Shown: positions 34,543 through 44,688 of the stretch, piece by piece
Numbering within the stretch: position 1 is the first letter of the stretch
Layout: each line of letters starts with the position of its first letter
Assembly (NCBI GenBank): GCA_029844215.1
Contig: CM056724.1
Location: 80,061,093-80,125,092, forward strand
DNA from: Przewalskia tangutica
Lineage: Eukaryota; Streptophyta; Magnoliopsida; Solanales; Solanaceae
Length of the DNA: 64,000 bases
Reading direction: 5' to 3'
Program-made: the position numbers and the translations under genes
Notes under the pieces: generated by a model
Told to the model about the DNA's origin: nothing
Database searches by the model: none
Seen by the model: the letters and a program-made list of their open reading frames with translations, nothing else

Positions 34543-35076
34543 TCATTTGCACGCTCGAGGTGCAATAGTTGGATTCATGGGGGAAATCAAGACTAGTGCA
34601 TCATTGGGAATGGTTGCCATAAATGGTTCATGTCCCTCGGCATTAAGTGCTTTGTTGGCCGAAACAAGGTCAGACTCCTTAGGCTTCTTGGAAAAGAATG
34701 ATCCTTCAAATTCCACATTAGTTGCTCTTCCAAGACTCATTTGAAATGTAGCCCCTTCGGTTCCCGTAGCCATCAAGTTATCAAACCTCTTTGGACGAGT
34801 TGCCCCTATGGTTTCCGCAACTTTTGACTTCAAAAGAAGAGTAGACCCATCGGTACCCACCCTTATCAAGTTTCGAAGCCCTATTGAATGAGATGTTTCC
34901 TTGGTACTCTCAGCTATTAAATTCCCCAAGTTACCAAGTCTCGTTTGAAGAGTAGGCTGTTCAAATTCCGCACGGTTTGTACAACCAAGAGCCATGGAAT
35001 TGAACCAACTTGACCCAACAATCTTGAACCGATGACCCCGGGCTCCAAATTGACACGTGACCACCATAAAGACCAA
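34543..35076 (-). CDS. Hypothetical 177-aa ORF in NL
   Basis: Open frame on the minus strand, nearest the poly(A) side of NL. The protein begins MVFMVVTCQFGARGHRFK and continues with a Ser/Thr/Gly-rich stretch (STKETSHSIGLRNLI, GTDGSTLLLKSKVAE, GATRPKRFDNLMATGTEGA). It has no RT, endonuclease or zinc-knuckle motif. It could be a remnant of a LINE ORF1 N-terminal region, which is often low complexity, or a captured fragment. No clear homology is recognised. The window around it keeps CAG and CTG sites, so this frame is likely read correctly. Whether it is translated is unknown. Confidence 0.35.
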   Translation of the reverse strand: MVFMVVTCQFGARGHRFKIVGSSWFNSMALGCTNRAEFEQPTLQTRLGNLGNLIAESTKETSHSIGLRNLIRVGTDGSTLLLKSKVAETIGATRPKRFDNLMATGTEGATFQMSLGRATNVEFEGSFFSKKPKESDLVSANKALNAEGHEPFMATIPNDALVLISPMNPTIAPRACK

Positions 35077-35155
35077 TCAGCACCCATGACCACCCTTCCG
35101 ACCTCCTTCGACCGGAACCACCCTCAAGAACCGCCATCGACCGTGCCCACCCATG

Positions 35156-35833
35156 CTACCCACAACCCTCAAGAATGGGTGACGTTTCGGAAACCGCAAC
35201 ACTTGAATTCCCAACAAACTCAACTCCGAAAGTTGCACCTAATGAATGAGGCGTGCCATTGAAAACCGAAGCAATTGAATGAGGCGTGCCATTGACATCC
35301 GCACCCATTGAATGCATCAAATTCCTAGACCTCCTTTGGATAGGAAACCCCTCGGCTTCCAAAACCTTAGCATTTCCAAGGCCAATTGGAAAAGAAACAA
35401 TGTCGAACTCAACAACCAAAGGCTGGTGACCCATGGACTTCCCCAAAGACCCATGACCACCCTCCTGACCCGCAATCAACCCGTGACCAACCTCGAGACC
35501 CGCTATCACCTTGGCATCCAAAGTGGCCGCCGGAAAAGTCTCTTTGAACTCAGAAGCCAAGGATCGGAGACCCAAGGGTTCAAACCACCAACCCTGAACA
35601 TCAACACCACCTTCCTGCAACCCGGAACCACCCTCCATACCCACTTTTGACCCGGGATCCCTATCAAGATCCGCAATCTCTCCATAGTCAGGAGTGCCTA
35701 CCGGAATCAGACGCCAATCCGACGCCCAAGGTGCTCGCGGAAGGTTGGGAAAATCAAAGAGTTGTATCCTCAACCCAAGACCACCATCATGACCCTCTTG
35801 CACACCAAGAACACCCTCCTGACTTGCTAACAA
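35156..35833 (-). CDS. Hypothetical 225-aa ORF in NL
   Basis: Upstream ORF of NL on the minus strand. The protein is Gly-rich (MLASQEGVLGVQEGHDGGLG..., GLQEGGVDVQGW, AGQEGGHGSLGKSMG). Near the C-terminus it holds a short duplication, NGTPHSIASVFNGTPHSLG. No known domain is recognised, and there are no membrane segments or zinc ligands. It is separated from the 177-aa ORF by about 80 bases. It may be one longer diverged ORF1-like frame with the downstream ORF, or non-coding sequence that happens to be open. Confidence 0.35.
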   Translation of the reverse strand: MLASQEGVLGVQEGHDGGLGLRIQLFDFPNLPRAPWASDWRLIPVGTPDYGEIADLDRDPGSKVGMEGGSGLQEGGVDVQGWWFEPLGLRSLASEFKETFPAATLDAKVIAGLEVGHGLIAGQEGGHGSLGKSMGHQPLVVEFDIVSFPIGLGNAKVLEAEGFPIQRRSRNLMHSMGADVNGTPHSIASVFNGTPHSLGATFGVEFVGNSSVAVSETSPILEGCG

Positions 35834-36504
35834 CCCTGAATCACCCGCTGTCTCCGAAAGAGAAGCAAATTGGCCACGATGCAGGCCGCCCTAAATGCAA
35901 ACCTCAAATTCAAATCTTGAATCTTGTAATCTTGAACAATCAAAATAATCTCTTTCATTCTTTCAATAAATCTTTGTATTCTTTCTCATGGCTAGAAGGA
36001 AGATAATGCAACTCTTGAGTAATCTTTAATCAAGTTGAAGTATCTTCGTAACAATCTTTGGACAAGTTGATAAACTCGAACAATCTTTCCACAATTTTCG
36101 AAAAATCTTCGAACAAGATGTAAAATTTCCGTAATTTACTCAAACAACTTCGTATCAAATTCAAGTAAGATGAACAGACGAACAATCTCATGAAATCAAA
36201 GATGAAATCAGATTTACGGAGTATGAAATCGAAGATGAAATCATAAGAATGAGGCGGATTGCGAAGAGCGACTAGGGAGAAATGTTGAGAGCATTTTCGC
36301 CTAGTGAGAGAAACTTCTCTCTAACTCTTAGAATACTTAGAGGGGTCCGACTTTAACACAGCTCTAAAGCACGATCTCAGAGTGAGAAGAATGGAAACCA
36401 ATCCTAAATATCCTATAGCCTCCTGATTATTGGTGTGGTGCACAACACACCGATAATCAAGACTATACTAGATACGGTATGTAGACACTTTCCGAGGATT
36501 AACT

Positions 36505-36516
36505 GCTCTGATACCA
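36505..36516 (-). other. TK primer-binding site, intact
   Basis: Minus-strand TGGTATCAGAGC, an exact match to the tRNA-iMet complement, four bases from the LTR end at 36521. It is the reference for the damaged sites in the other elements. Confidence 0.92.
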
Positions 36517-37129
36517 CTTTTGTCACGACTGTTAGGTTCGTGGATCGTGCCTTACCCGGCACCTGCGCCATACATCGAGAAAATCACGAAATATAAAACA
36601 AGACATGAAACAATTGTAAAATGAGACACGCTTTATCTGATGAAAAGTCGCCTTTCGGCATATATATATAACCCAAGTTTTGCGATTACATCCCAATCGC
36701 ATAATAGGACTACAGCACTCTAAGGAAGTAACAACTATGGCGACAGGGCTCGCCATACCTGAATGTACAAAACTATCTACAATACAGGAGATCGCACTAA
36801 AAAGTAGAGCCTCCTAGAAGATGGAGCTCACGACACCAATGCAAAGAGATCCTAAGGATGTGGATCTAACACCTGCTTGCCTTTACCTGCGGCATGAACG
36901 CAGCCCCCCGAAGGAGGTCAGTACAACAGGTACTAAGTATGTGAAACTGTAAAGTACTTAAACGAAAACATATCATTTTAAAATCGGTTTGCGGATGTAT
37001 GAAACAACGAAGGTAATCGCACATAGTGCCACATCATAAACAAGAGCAACAATAGGTAAACTGTAATGTGTCTTTTCTAGGCGCGAATGATCGAGGCGGG
37101 CCAATTGCCCGTAGTATCACCATGCAAGC

Positions 37130-37395
37130 CTAATCACGACTCCGTAGTCCGCATAGGCCACTCACATAGGCCCGCATAGGGTATATAACCCCGCATCGAG
37201 GGTAGCTACTCCTCGGCATCGTCCTGGACTCGTAGTCCGCATGGCCACATAGACCGCATGAGGTATAACCCCGCATCACTAACCTGGAACTCTCGTAGCT
37301 CCGCATAGGTCCCCTGGACCCGCATGAGGTATTCTCGAATCATGGTCCTGCATCACCGAGTCTACCCCGCATCGGAGGCGCCTTAACCCCTGAAT
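37130..37395 (-). repeat. Degenerate tandem array in TK 5' LTR
   Basis: Same motifs as 24300-24560 ('ccgcataggccactc', 'ccgcatgaggtat'). Confidence 0.7.
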
Positions 37396-38576
37396 ATGTC
37401 AAGAGGTGAGTGATATTATACTAACATAACAAATTATCGTTAAACAACATAAGCACAAAGAAGAATACTCTTATACAAACGTTACAAGACACTAACACAC
37501 ATAGCATCATATCATGTCTACTTATCAAACCATCTTATTATTCTTTTCACAAATCAATATAAGTCTGTTATAAACACATAGGCAAACTGTTTCTTTTATC
37601 ATGCTTAAGTGGTTATACCTAACTTCCCATAAAGCTAGTATAACTCTTAAGCTTCTGTTTAAAACCAATTAGTTCTCTTCTGTTAAAAATGATTCAGTAA
37701 TCTTTTGAAATGCTTTCAGATCCTTATTATTCAGGCTTAAGTCGCAAGACATTGCCGTAAGTATTATTCAGGCTTAAGTCAAAAGACATTGTCGTAAGTA
37801 TTATTCAGTTAACACGTGTACGTCTACCGTACTATATATATTTTAAAATATCATGCTTTAGGAAGAATCACATACCTTCTCGGCGAAAACCACCTGCCAA
37901 GTTGAATATGTCGCGCGCAGAGAATCAACCTATAATAGTCAGACACGTCTATCAACGTCTAGACTACTCTGTAAAATGATTCTAAGCGTAGGGTTCTATA
38001 TCCTACGGAAAATTGGGCAAGACTTCCCTACCCGGTGAGCTACTCAAGTTCATCAGTGAAAACAAATTCCTATGTAAGTACAATTTGATTATTCTTCTTT
38101 TAAACCCTTCTACTGTGATAACAGTTCAATTCTATTCTGTAATATTCTTCTAAGTATTTAATACTTATTCTTATACTACAACAGTAAGTATTCTCTATTT
38201 CAAAAGAGGGTTAGGATTATTTACCTCGGTAAGCCCAATAGTATCCTAGATAAAAGTCGATCCGGAGCAAGGCTTAGCTCCTAAGTTGAACGCTCCGATA
38301 GCTCCAAGGAAACCTTAGAAGTTCTTTACAACTTCTACTAAGTACTAAAGGATTTGGGCTAGGGTATTTTGGGCATTATAACGATACTAGAAGGCAACTT
38401 TTCTACCAAGGAGGGGGGGTAGTGTTTCGGCTAGGCTTCTTTTAGAAAGGGGGGGGGGGTATTCGGCCAAGACTTCACAAGGGGGGGGAGAAGTGAGGCT
38501 TAGGACGATGGCTCACAAGGGGGAAAGATGATTTAGGCTTGGAAATTTGTGATGAATAAGTCTTCAAAGAGAGGGG

Positions 38577-38584
38577 TATTTATA
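38577..38584 (-). promoter_or_regulatory. LTR TATA box (TK 5' LTR), minus strand
   Basis: TATTTATA on the plus strand, about 400 bp from the LTR start at 38983, in the context shared with S2 and OUT. This is the LTR that would drive TK genomic RNA. Confidence 0.6.
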
Positions 38585-38983
38585 GGGAAACCCAGGGCCA
38601 AGATCAAGCCAAGTGGGGCAAGTGGAGGCCAAGATTTGCCCAAGTGCCCTAACCTACTCCTCAAATCACTCCACAAACAAAGGTCCATGTTCTAAGCCCC
38701 AAAGCCTCCCAATCGTCCAAGGCAAAAGGCCACTTGTCGCCCACTGAGGTGACAAGTGTCACCCTCTCGTTGGTCCAAAAAGGTTCCGTCGCTCGGAAAA
38801 ATTCGCAAAAATTAGAAATGACATAGCCGGAATTTACCCTACGCGAGTCGTGTAAAACGTTTCGTCGGAAAACGATTCTTTGTGTGAGTTGTGCCCAAAA
38901 AAACGTCCTAGGCCTAAACTTTTAAGGCTATACTTTCGTACGTACGCCCTCACGTACATACTCCGGAAATACGGGGTATAACA

Positions 38984-40965
38984 CTTAAAATCAAGTTACT
39001 TCTCTTTTTCCGAAAACAAGTCGTTATAAGTCAAGTCTCTTATCTTTCAAGATCAAGTCTCTTAACTTTCAAAATTAATAAACCATTTTTTTACCTACAT
39101 AGAGTCGTAATAACTAACTTCCCATAAAGCTATTATAACACCCTATGTTTTGAACCAACCAAACTCATTTAGCACATGCCGTACTACATAGTTTACAAAA
39201 CATCATGCTAGAAAGGATAGGAAGAGGTTCACATACCTCGCGACGATTATCGACAAATAGCAAAACGCTCCAAGTACTTCAACCCGTCGGCTACTCCCTA
39301 AGCCAAGTAGATCACGCCACACGTAGTACTACACTCCTAAAACGGTCATAGTACTTTTATCAAACCTTTCTTACCATTGAAGACTTATACCAATAAAAAG
39401 CCCTCTAATTCTACGGAAAATTCGGCAGCACTTCCCCCGTTTTTACTCACTTTTCCATCTTTCTCCAAGGCCCGAATAACCGTAATATATATACCATATA
39501 TATATAAGGCGTAATAATTAAACAACATAAAGAAGGGGATTACACACCCAAACGGTAACGCGTTTACTATCACGCCTCCATAATAACAATAAGTAAAAGA
39601 AGGGGATTACACGCCCAACCGGTAACGCGGTTTACTATCACGCCTTCATAACAATACAATAATTAAAAAGGGGATCACACGCCCAAACGGAACGCGATTG
39701 AAAAATCTTCCCCAATGTAAATGTAAATCTAATGTAAATACAGTCCAAAGTAAATACGGTCCAAAGTAAATACAGTCCTTAAGTTGGGGTCCTTGGCCAA
39801 CTTTGTCCATTTTACTTATCCAATTTACTCATTAGTCATCCAACTTATATTTCCATTCTTAATATAAGTTATAGTTACTTTGTTAATTACTTCTTCACAA
39901 GTAAGATACGTTTTTACCATTTTAATGGCAAACGGCCAATCCTTTCTTTTAACAAGTTAACAAGATCCAACTCTTCCAAACTTTACTCCATATATTATTT
40001 ACTCCATAATATACTTATAATATATGTATAATGACCAAATCACAAGAGGTTAAGATTTACTACCTCAAATAGCCCAAAATCTATCCAAGAACTTAATGTC
40101 GCTCCAAGCAAGTCTTAGCTCCAAATCTTTACGTTCCATTCCACTACAAGCAACCCATAGAAGCTCCTAACCAACTTCTCTTCAAGATTCAACTCCAAAA
40201 AGTGAAGAACACTTAGGGTTTTTGTTCATGGAGCTCTCGGCCAAGGTGAAGTTTAGAGGTTAGGGGTGTGAAATCTTTTCCAACTCTTGGTACACAATCT
40301 TCCTAACACCTTAGGGAAGAACACTTAAGTGTTTAAGAATTGTTGGACAAATTTAGCTCAAGAAAAGGGCTCAAAAACGAGAGCAAGGTCAAGGGAGAAG
40401 GGAGGGAATTTCTTGTCTTGAAATGGTTAAGTGTGGGAGATTTCATCAACTAGTAGTGCATATATAGGACAACCAAGGGCTAGGATGAAGGCAAGTGTGT
40501 GGTTGAGATTGGGGACAAGTGTGTGTGGGCCCCACAAGCCACTTGTTCAACTAAAAATATCTTGCAAGACAAGGCCACTTGTCTTGCCACTTGTTAGCAA
40601 ATTTCGGCCAAGAGCCACCTAGGGGGGTGACACGTGTCGCCCTCCTACTCGTCCAAAATATTTCATCTTCCGAAAATATCCATAAAGGCCAAAATCTCGA
40701 AAATAAAGTGGGCCCCACAAAACCGTAATTTTCTCCCGTGGGCCCCACGTGACCAATTCCGGAAATAAAATTCCATAATTCTAATATAATTCAAGAAGTC
40801 CGAATACCAAATCTGGGAATCTAATTCCCATCAACGAACATTTTCCTTTACAAAAACCGGAAACTTTTCCGTCGAAAAATCACATCTTTCTTTCTTTCCA
40901 ATATTAATGTCGTATTCTCGTACGTACGTCCTCACATACATACCCTGGAACTACGGGGTGTAACA
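38984..40965 (-). repeat. M1 5' LTR, part 2
   Basis: Resumes with 'cttaaaatcaagttact', matching 15795-17786 of the M1 3' LTR, and ends '...ggggtgtaaca' before the GGAAT duplication. The 73-bp and 16-bp repeats are at about 39531-39780. Confidence 0.9.
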
Positions 40966-41118
40966 GGAATTTTCCCTTCGCAAGTTTAGTAAAACGTTTC
41001 GTCGAAAAACGACTCTTTTCGGTACTTGTGCACAATTTTCGAACCTAGCCTAACTTTTAAGGCTCAAACTTTCTACGTACGTCCTTACGTACATACTCTG
41101 GAAATACGGGGTATAGCA
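40966..41118 (-). repeat. OUT: outer minus-strand LTR, terminal part
   Basis: Continues the LTR left at 14176 ('ggaattttcccttcg') to its start '...tacggggtatagca'. To the right the orientation changes. Confidence 0.75.
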
Positions 41119-41249
41119 AGTAATACTTGGTTTTGAAAGCTTAAAAGTTATACTAGCTTTATGGAAAGTTAGGTATAACGACTTAAGAAGATAAAAGAAT
41201 GGTTTTTGATTTTAGAAGTTAAGAGACTTAATCTTAAAAGTTAAGAGAC
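41119..41249 (+). repeat. Plus-strand LTR fragment, host of OUT and of the LINE
   Basis: Contains 'agttatactagctttatgg' and 'aggtataacgactt', the plus-strand form of the TK-type GTTATA block, then 'gttaagagactt' twice. It is cut at 41250 by the LINE tail. The rest is outside the window. Confidence 0.65.
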
Positions 41250-41359
41250 TTTTTTTTTTAGGTAAATGCAAATATTATTACTATTAACGAAAAGGAAGTG
41301 GCTACAATCAGTCGTTGAGGTAATGCAAACAAGAAGTGAAATAGGGGAGGGGTGGTCAC

Positions 41360-44300
41360 TCAAAATGTGCCATTACAAGAGGGGATAAAATCATAGAGAA
41401 CTCTATAAGATGTTGTTTTGATTCTTGCAATGACCTCTTCTGCCGGAAAGCTTGTGCCTTCAAAGAGCATTGTGTTTCTTGCCCTCCAAATCTCATAAAC
41501 CATTATGCAAAAAGTAAGCAAAATAGCTTTGGCTCGGATGCTTGTCCCGCGGTGTTCTTTCTTAATCCATTTAAGGGAGCTTTCAACAGTTGTCATCTCT
41601 CTTCTAATACCCAACCAATCTTTTATGCTCTTCCAAATCATGTGTGTATAGGGGCAGGCAAAGAAGAGGTGTTCCCTTGTTTCATTAGCTTGCTTGCAGA
41701 ACCCGCAAGATTTATCCTCCAAGTTGAGAAATGATAGAGTATCCTTTGTAGCTAACCGCTTTCTGCAATTTAGCCACATAGTAAAAGAGAATTTGGGAGG
41801 AATGAAGCCTTTCCAAATTTGTGACATCCAAGGCTTTTTAGCTTGCGGAGTGCGCAAGATATCATACACGAGGCTTGAATCAAATATACCGTTGGCACAA
41901 CATTTTGTAAAGCCGTCAATAGCATCACCATGGCTACCAAAGATAGAAACAAATTTGTCGTGAATCCCACCAATCTTTTTGAATAAGGGGGAGTCCCTAG
42001 GACGTACCTCATAGTCCCAAATAGTAATACCTCTCAAATAGTCATCAGCTTCCGTGTGAGTTTGCCAAATCGTCCTGGATAACAAGGCATGATTCCATTC
42101 CTTGATGTTCATAAGACCCAAGCCACCTTCAGTTTGAGGCAAGCAAATGATATCCCAAGCAATTCTTGGTGGTTTCCCACCCCATAAGAACTGAATACAA
42201 GCAGACTGTACCTTGTTGATAATAGTGGCCGGGATAGGAAGTGCCCGGAACCAAAAGCTCTCAACCCCTTGGACAACCGACCTGATTAGTTCCAGCTTAC
42301 CAGCATAAGAAAGGGTGTGATGCCCCCATTTCTGAATGTAATTCGAAATAGCACTAGTGAATGGGGCAAATTGATCCACCGAGACTGAAATTAGGGACAA
42401 AGGGATCCCCAAGTATCGTACCGGGAAGCTTCCAATGGCGAAACCCACCCTGGACAATATCAAGTCCCGAACTGTAGAATGCATTCCCGCTAAGTAGACA
42501 GAGGATTTAGCTGGGTTAAGAGTTAATCCTGAGGCAACCTCCAACTCTTCCAGACAATTCATAAGAATCCCAACTGAAGATATATCTCCTTTGGCAAAAG
42601 CATGAGGTCATCCGCGAACGCCAGATGAGTAATGCCCAATTTCTTACACTTTGGAAAATATGAGAAAGCTCTTGCCTTAGCCTTCATTTTAAGCAGCCTT
42701 GAGAGGTATTCCATGCACAAGATAAAGAGAGTAGGGGACATAGGATCACCTTGTCTTAGGCCGCGCTTTCCTTTGAAGTATCCATGTAGCTCACCATTGA
42801 TAGAAAGGGAGAAGGAGGTTGAGCTAACACATTCCATGATCCATCTTGTAAATCTGTCTGGAAATTTTAGACTTCTTAGTACCAATTCGAGGAAGCTCCA
42901 AGAGATCAGATCGAATGCTTTACGAAGGTCCACCATAAGCATACATCTTGGTGAGACTCTGGTTCTATTAAATCCTCTCACAAGCTCTTGTGCCACATAT
43001 ACGTTGTCCATCATGTTTCTTCCTTTCACAAAAGCCCCTTGGGATTTGTCAATGAGAGAAGGAAGGATCAATGCCATTCTGTTAGCTAGAATCTTTGTGA
43101 TGATCTTATAGGTCACATTAGTCAATCCGATTGGCCTGAAATCATTTACCTTGGGATCATGATCAGTCTTTGGTAGCAGGGTAATGATGGTATGATTTAC
43201 CTGCTTCAAAAGAACTCCAGTAGAGAAGAACTCTTGGACACATCTTACAACATCATGGCCCACATCTTTCCATCTATTCTTGAAGAAGGCCGCCGTATAA
43301 CCATCTGGTCCAGGTGCCTTGTCATTGCCTATATCAGAGAGAGCTTCCCAAATCTCCTTTGGGGTGATGAAATGCAAAAGTTGTAATCTCTCTTCTTCAC
43401 TCATCTTTGGGCCATAGTTGAACACTTCAGGATCAAAGTTGGTAGTGGGTCGGGAAGTACCTAATAGATCGTTGTAAAATTTAACGAGCAACTTCCTAAC
43501 TTTTTCTGGTGATGTAGTGATAGTACCATTAGCTTTAACAAGAAAGTTAATGGAGTTCCTGACATTACTCCTTTTGATCAAGCTATGAAAGTATTTAGAA
43601 CATCTATCACTTCCAATCAAGTGTTTCTGTCTTGACTTCTGCCTTATGAAGTGTCTTTCGGCTTCCAGTAAGGTGTTTGCTCTAGCTCTTGAGGACTTAA
43701 CCTTGGCTTTAAGCTCCTCATCAAAGGAATTTTCCATGTGTGCATTGATAGCCTCCTTGAACTCTATGTTTGCCCCTTTTGCTCTTTGTTCGATACCTCC
43801 AAAGTCACTTATGTTCAAAGCCCTTAAAGGTTGCTTCAAGGCTTTCAATTTGGAGGCAAGGACGAATTGAGCAGTTCCCAATATGTCTTGTCTCCAACAT
43901 GAAGTCATAATGTTCTCAAAGGCTGTGTGAGAAAGCCACATATTCATGAACTTGAAAGGGCGTTTCCCAACATTATAGGATGCAATAATCGTGGCTATCA
44001 CAGGACAGTGGTCCGAGACAGGTTCCATAGGCATGAAATTGGCTGTGCATTCTAGGGTCAAATCACTCCAACTTTGATTCATCAACACTCTATCAAGCTT
44101 AGACCAAATCGAACCATTCGTCCAAGTATAGAAGGAACCGGAAGAAGGAGCGTCTTCTAGTCCATGAGAATTCCTGAAATCTCCAAGATCCCTAAGTGCA
44201 TAAGGTGTGAGAGGAGGACCCCCCACCTTATCATGAGGGTAGCAATAAGTGTTGAAATCTCCCATAATCATCCAAGGCTTAGTGATGCCAACACCCAAGT

Positions 44301-44688
44301 GAGAAAGGTGATGCCAAAGCATCCTTCTATCTGAGATGCTATAAACCGGGTACACAAATGTGACAAGGAAGGACACTTGTGTTATATTGCAACTTGCCTG
44401 GACATGGATATGCTGAGAGTCCATACCAAGCACTTCGCAACAAACCCTGGAAGGATCCCAAAGTAATAGCATTCTACCGCCTCCAATGAATTCCAAATTT
44501 GAGCAAAACTTCCATGCTTTGAATCTTTGAGTAGAGAAAGACTCTGTCCTTGGCCGAGATAGCTTAGTTTCCAATAGACAAATCATAGCCGCGTCATGCT
44601 GTTTTGTGATACTACACACTAGAGCTTGCGTGGCAGCCCTGTCCCTTTGTCCGCAAAGACCACGGACATTCCAACAAAGTATTTTCAT
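41360..44688 (-). pseudogene. LINE ORF2: endonuclease - reverse transcriptase - zf-RVT, one frameshift
   Basis: ORF2 nicks target DNA and primes reverse transcription there. The first frame (42559-44688, 709 aa) opens MKILCWNVRG, with endonuclease residues N7, E40 (LLETKL), GDFN (143-146), LDR (198-200) and SDH (225-227). RT follows from about residue 450, with APGPDGY, FRPIGLTN, KSQGAFVKGR, LRQGDPMSP and the catalytic FADD (691-694). The second frame (41360-42562, 400 aa) continues as LEELEVASGLTLNPAKS and ends with a zf-RVT domain (CGFCKQANETREHLFFACP). No RNase H is seen. A single base missing from a T run about 20 nt after FADD splits the frames; it could be a homopolymer sequencing error. 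The start is fixed by overlap with the ORF1 stop. Confidence 0.9.

Larger units (their letters stand above)
34291..36336 (-). mobile_element. NL: LINE-dependent non-autonomous insertion in the TK 5' leader
   Basis: Bounded by an about 17-bp target duplication (ttagagg(g)gtccgacttt at 34274-34290 and 36337-36354). It has a 12-base T run at 34288-34299, i.e. a poly(A) tail on the minus strand. Right after the tail, 'ggtaaatgcaaatattatt' equals the 3' end of the LINE at 41260. There is no endonuclease or RT, so it was probably mobilised by the LINE machinery. The 5' end (36240-36336) is rich in 'agagagaagtttctctc'-type sequence. Confidence 0.85.
23702..38983 (-). mobile_element. TK: Tekay/Del-type chromovirus (autonomous type), minus strand, nested in M1
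   Basis: 3' LTR 23702-25761 plus 29210-29567; internal region 29568-36520; 5' LTR 36521-38983 (2463 bp). The 5-bp target duplication CTTAA (23697-23701 and 38984-38988) and the intact target in the other M1 LTR prove the insertion. Minus-strand domain order is gag, protease, RT, RNase H, integrase, chromodomain. This is the only element here with pol, so it is a candidate supplier of enzymes to the gag-only copies. Its own frames are broken in this assembly. Confidence 0.9.
36521..38983 (-). repeat. TK 5' LTR, 2463 bp, uninterrupted
   Basis: From TGTCACGACTG to GGGGTATAACA. It contains the TK tandem array (37130-37395), a duplicated 'ttaagtc...gacattg' unit (about 37735-37805), the GTTATA-type block near 37615 and the TATA box (38577-38584). 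It lacks the block 'gcatagaagctaagat' common to all gag-only LTRs. It aligns with 23702-25761 plus 29210-29567, with differences concentrated at CAG/CTG. Confidence 0.9.
14177..40965 (-). mobile_element. M1: complete gag-only LTR retrotransposon, minus strand, split by nested insertions
   Basis: 3' LTR 14177-17786; internal region 17787-22087, interrupted by S1; 5' LTR 22088-23701 continuing at 38984-40965, interrupted by TK. A 5-bp target-site duplication, GGAAT, flanks the whole unit (14172-14176 and 40966-40970). This is strong evidence that all the pieces form one insertion into OUT. Without S1 the internal region is about 2.3 kb, and it encodes only a Gag remnant. Confidence 0.9.

Noticed and set aside
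42632..43111. Plus-strand open frames across the LINE, including a 159-codon one
   Set aside because: Antisense shadows of the LINE ORF2, which has catalytic motifs on the minus strand.
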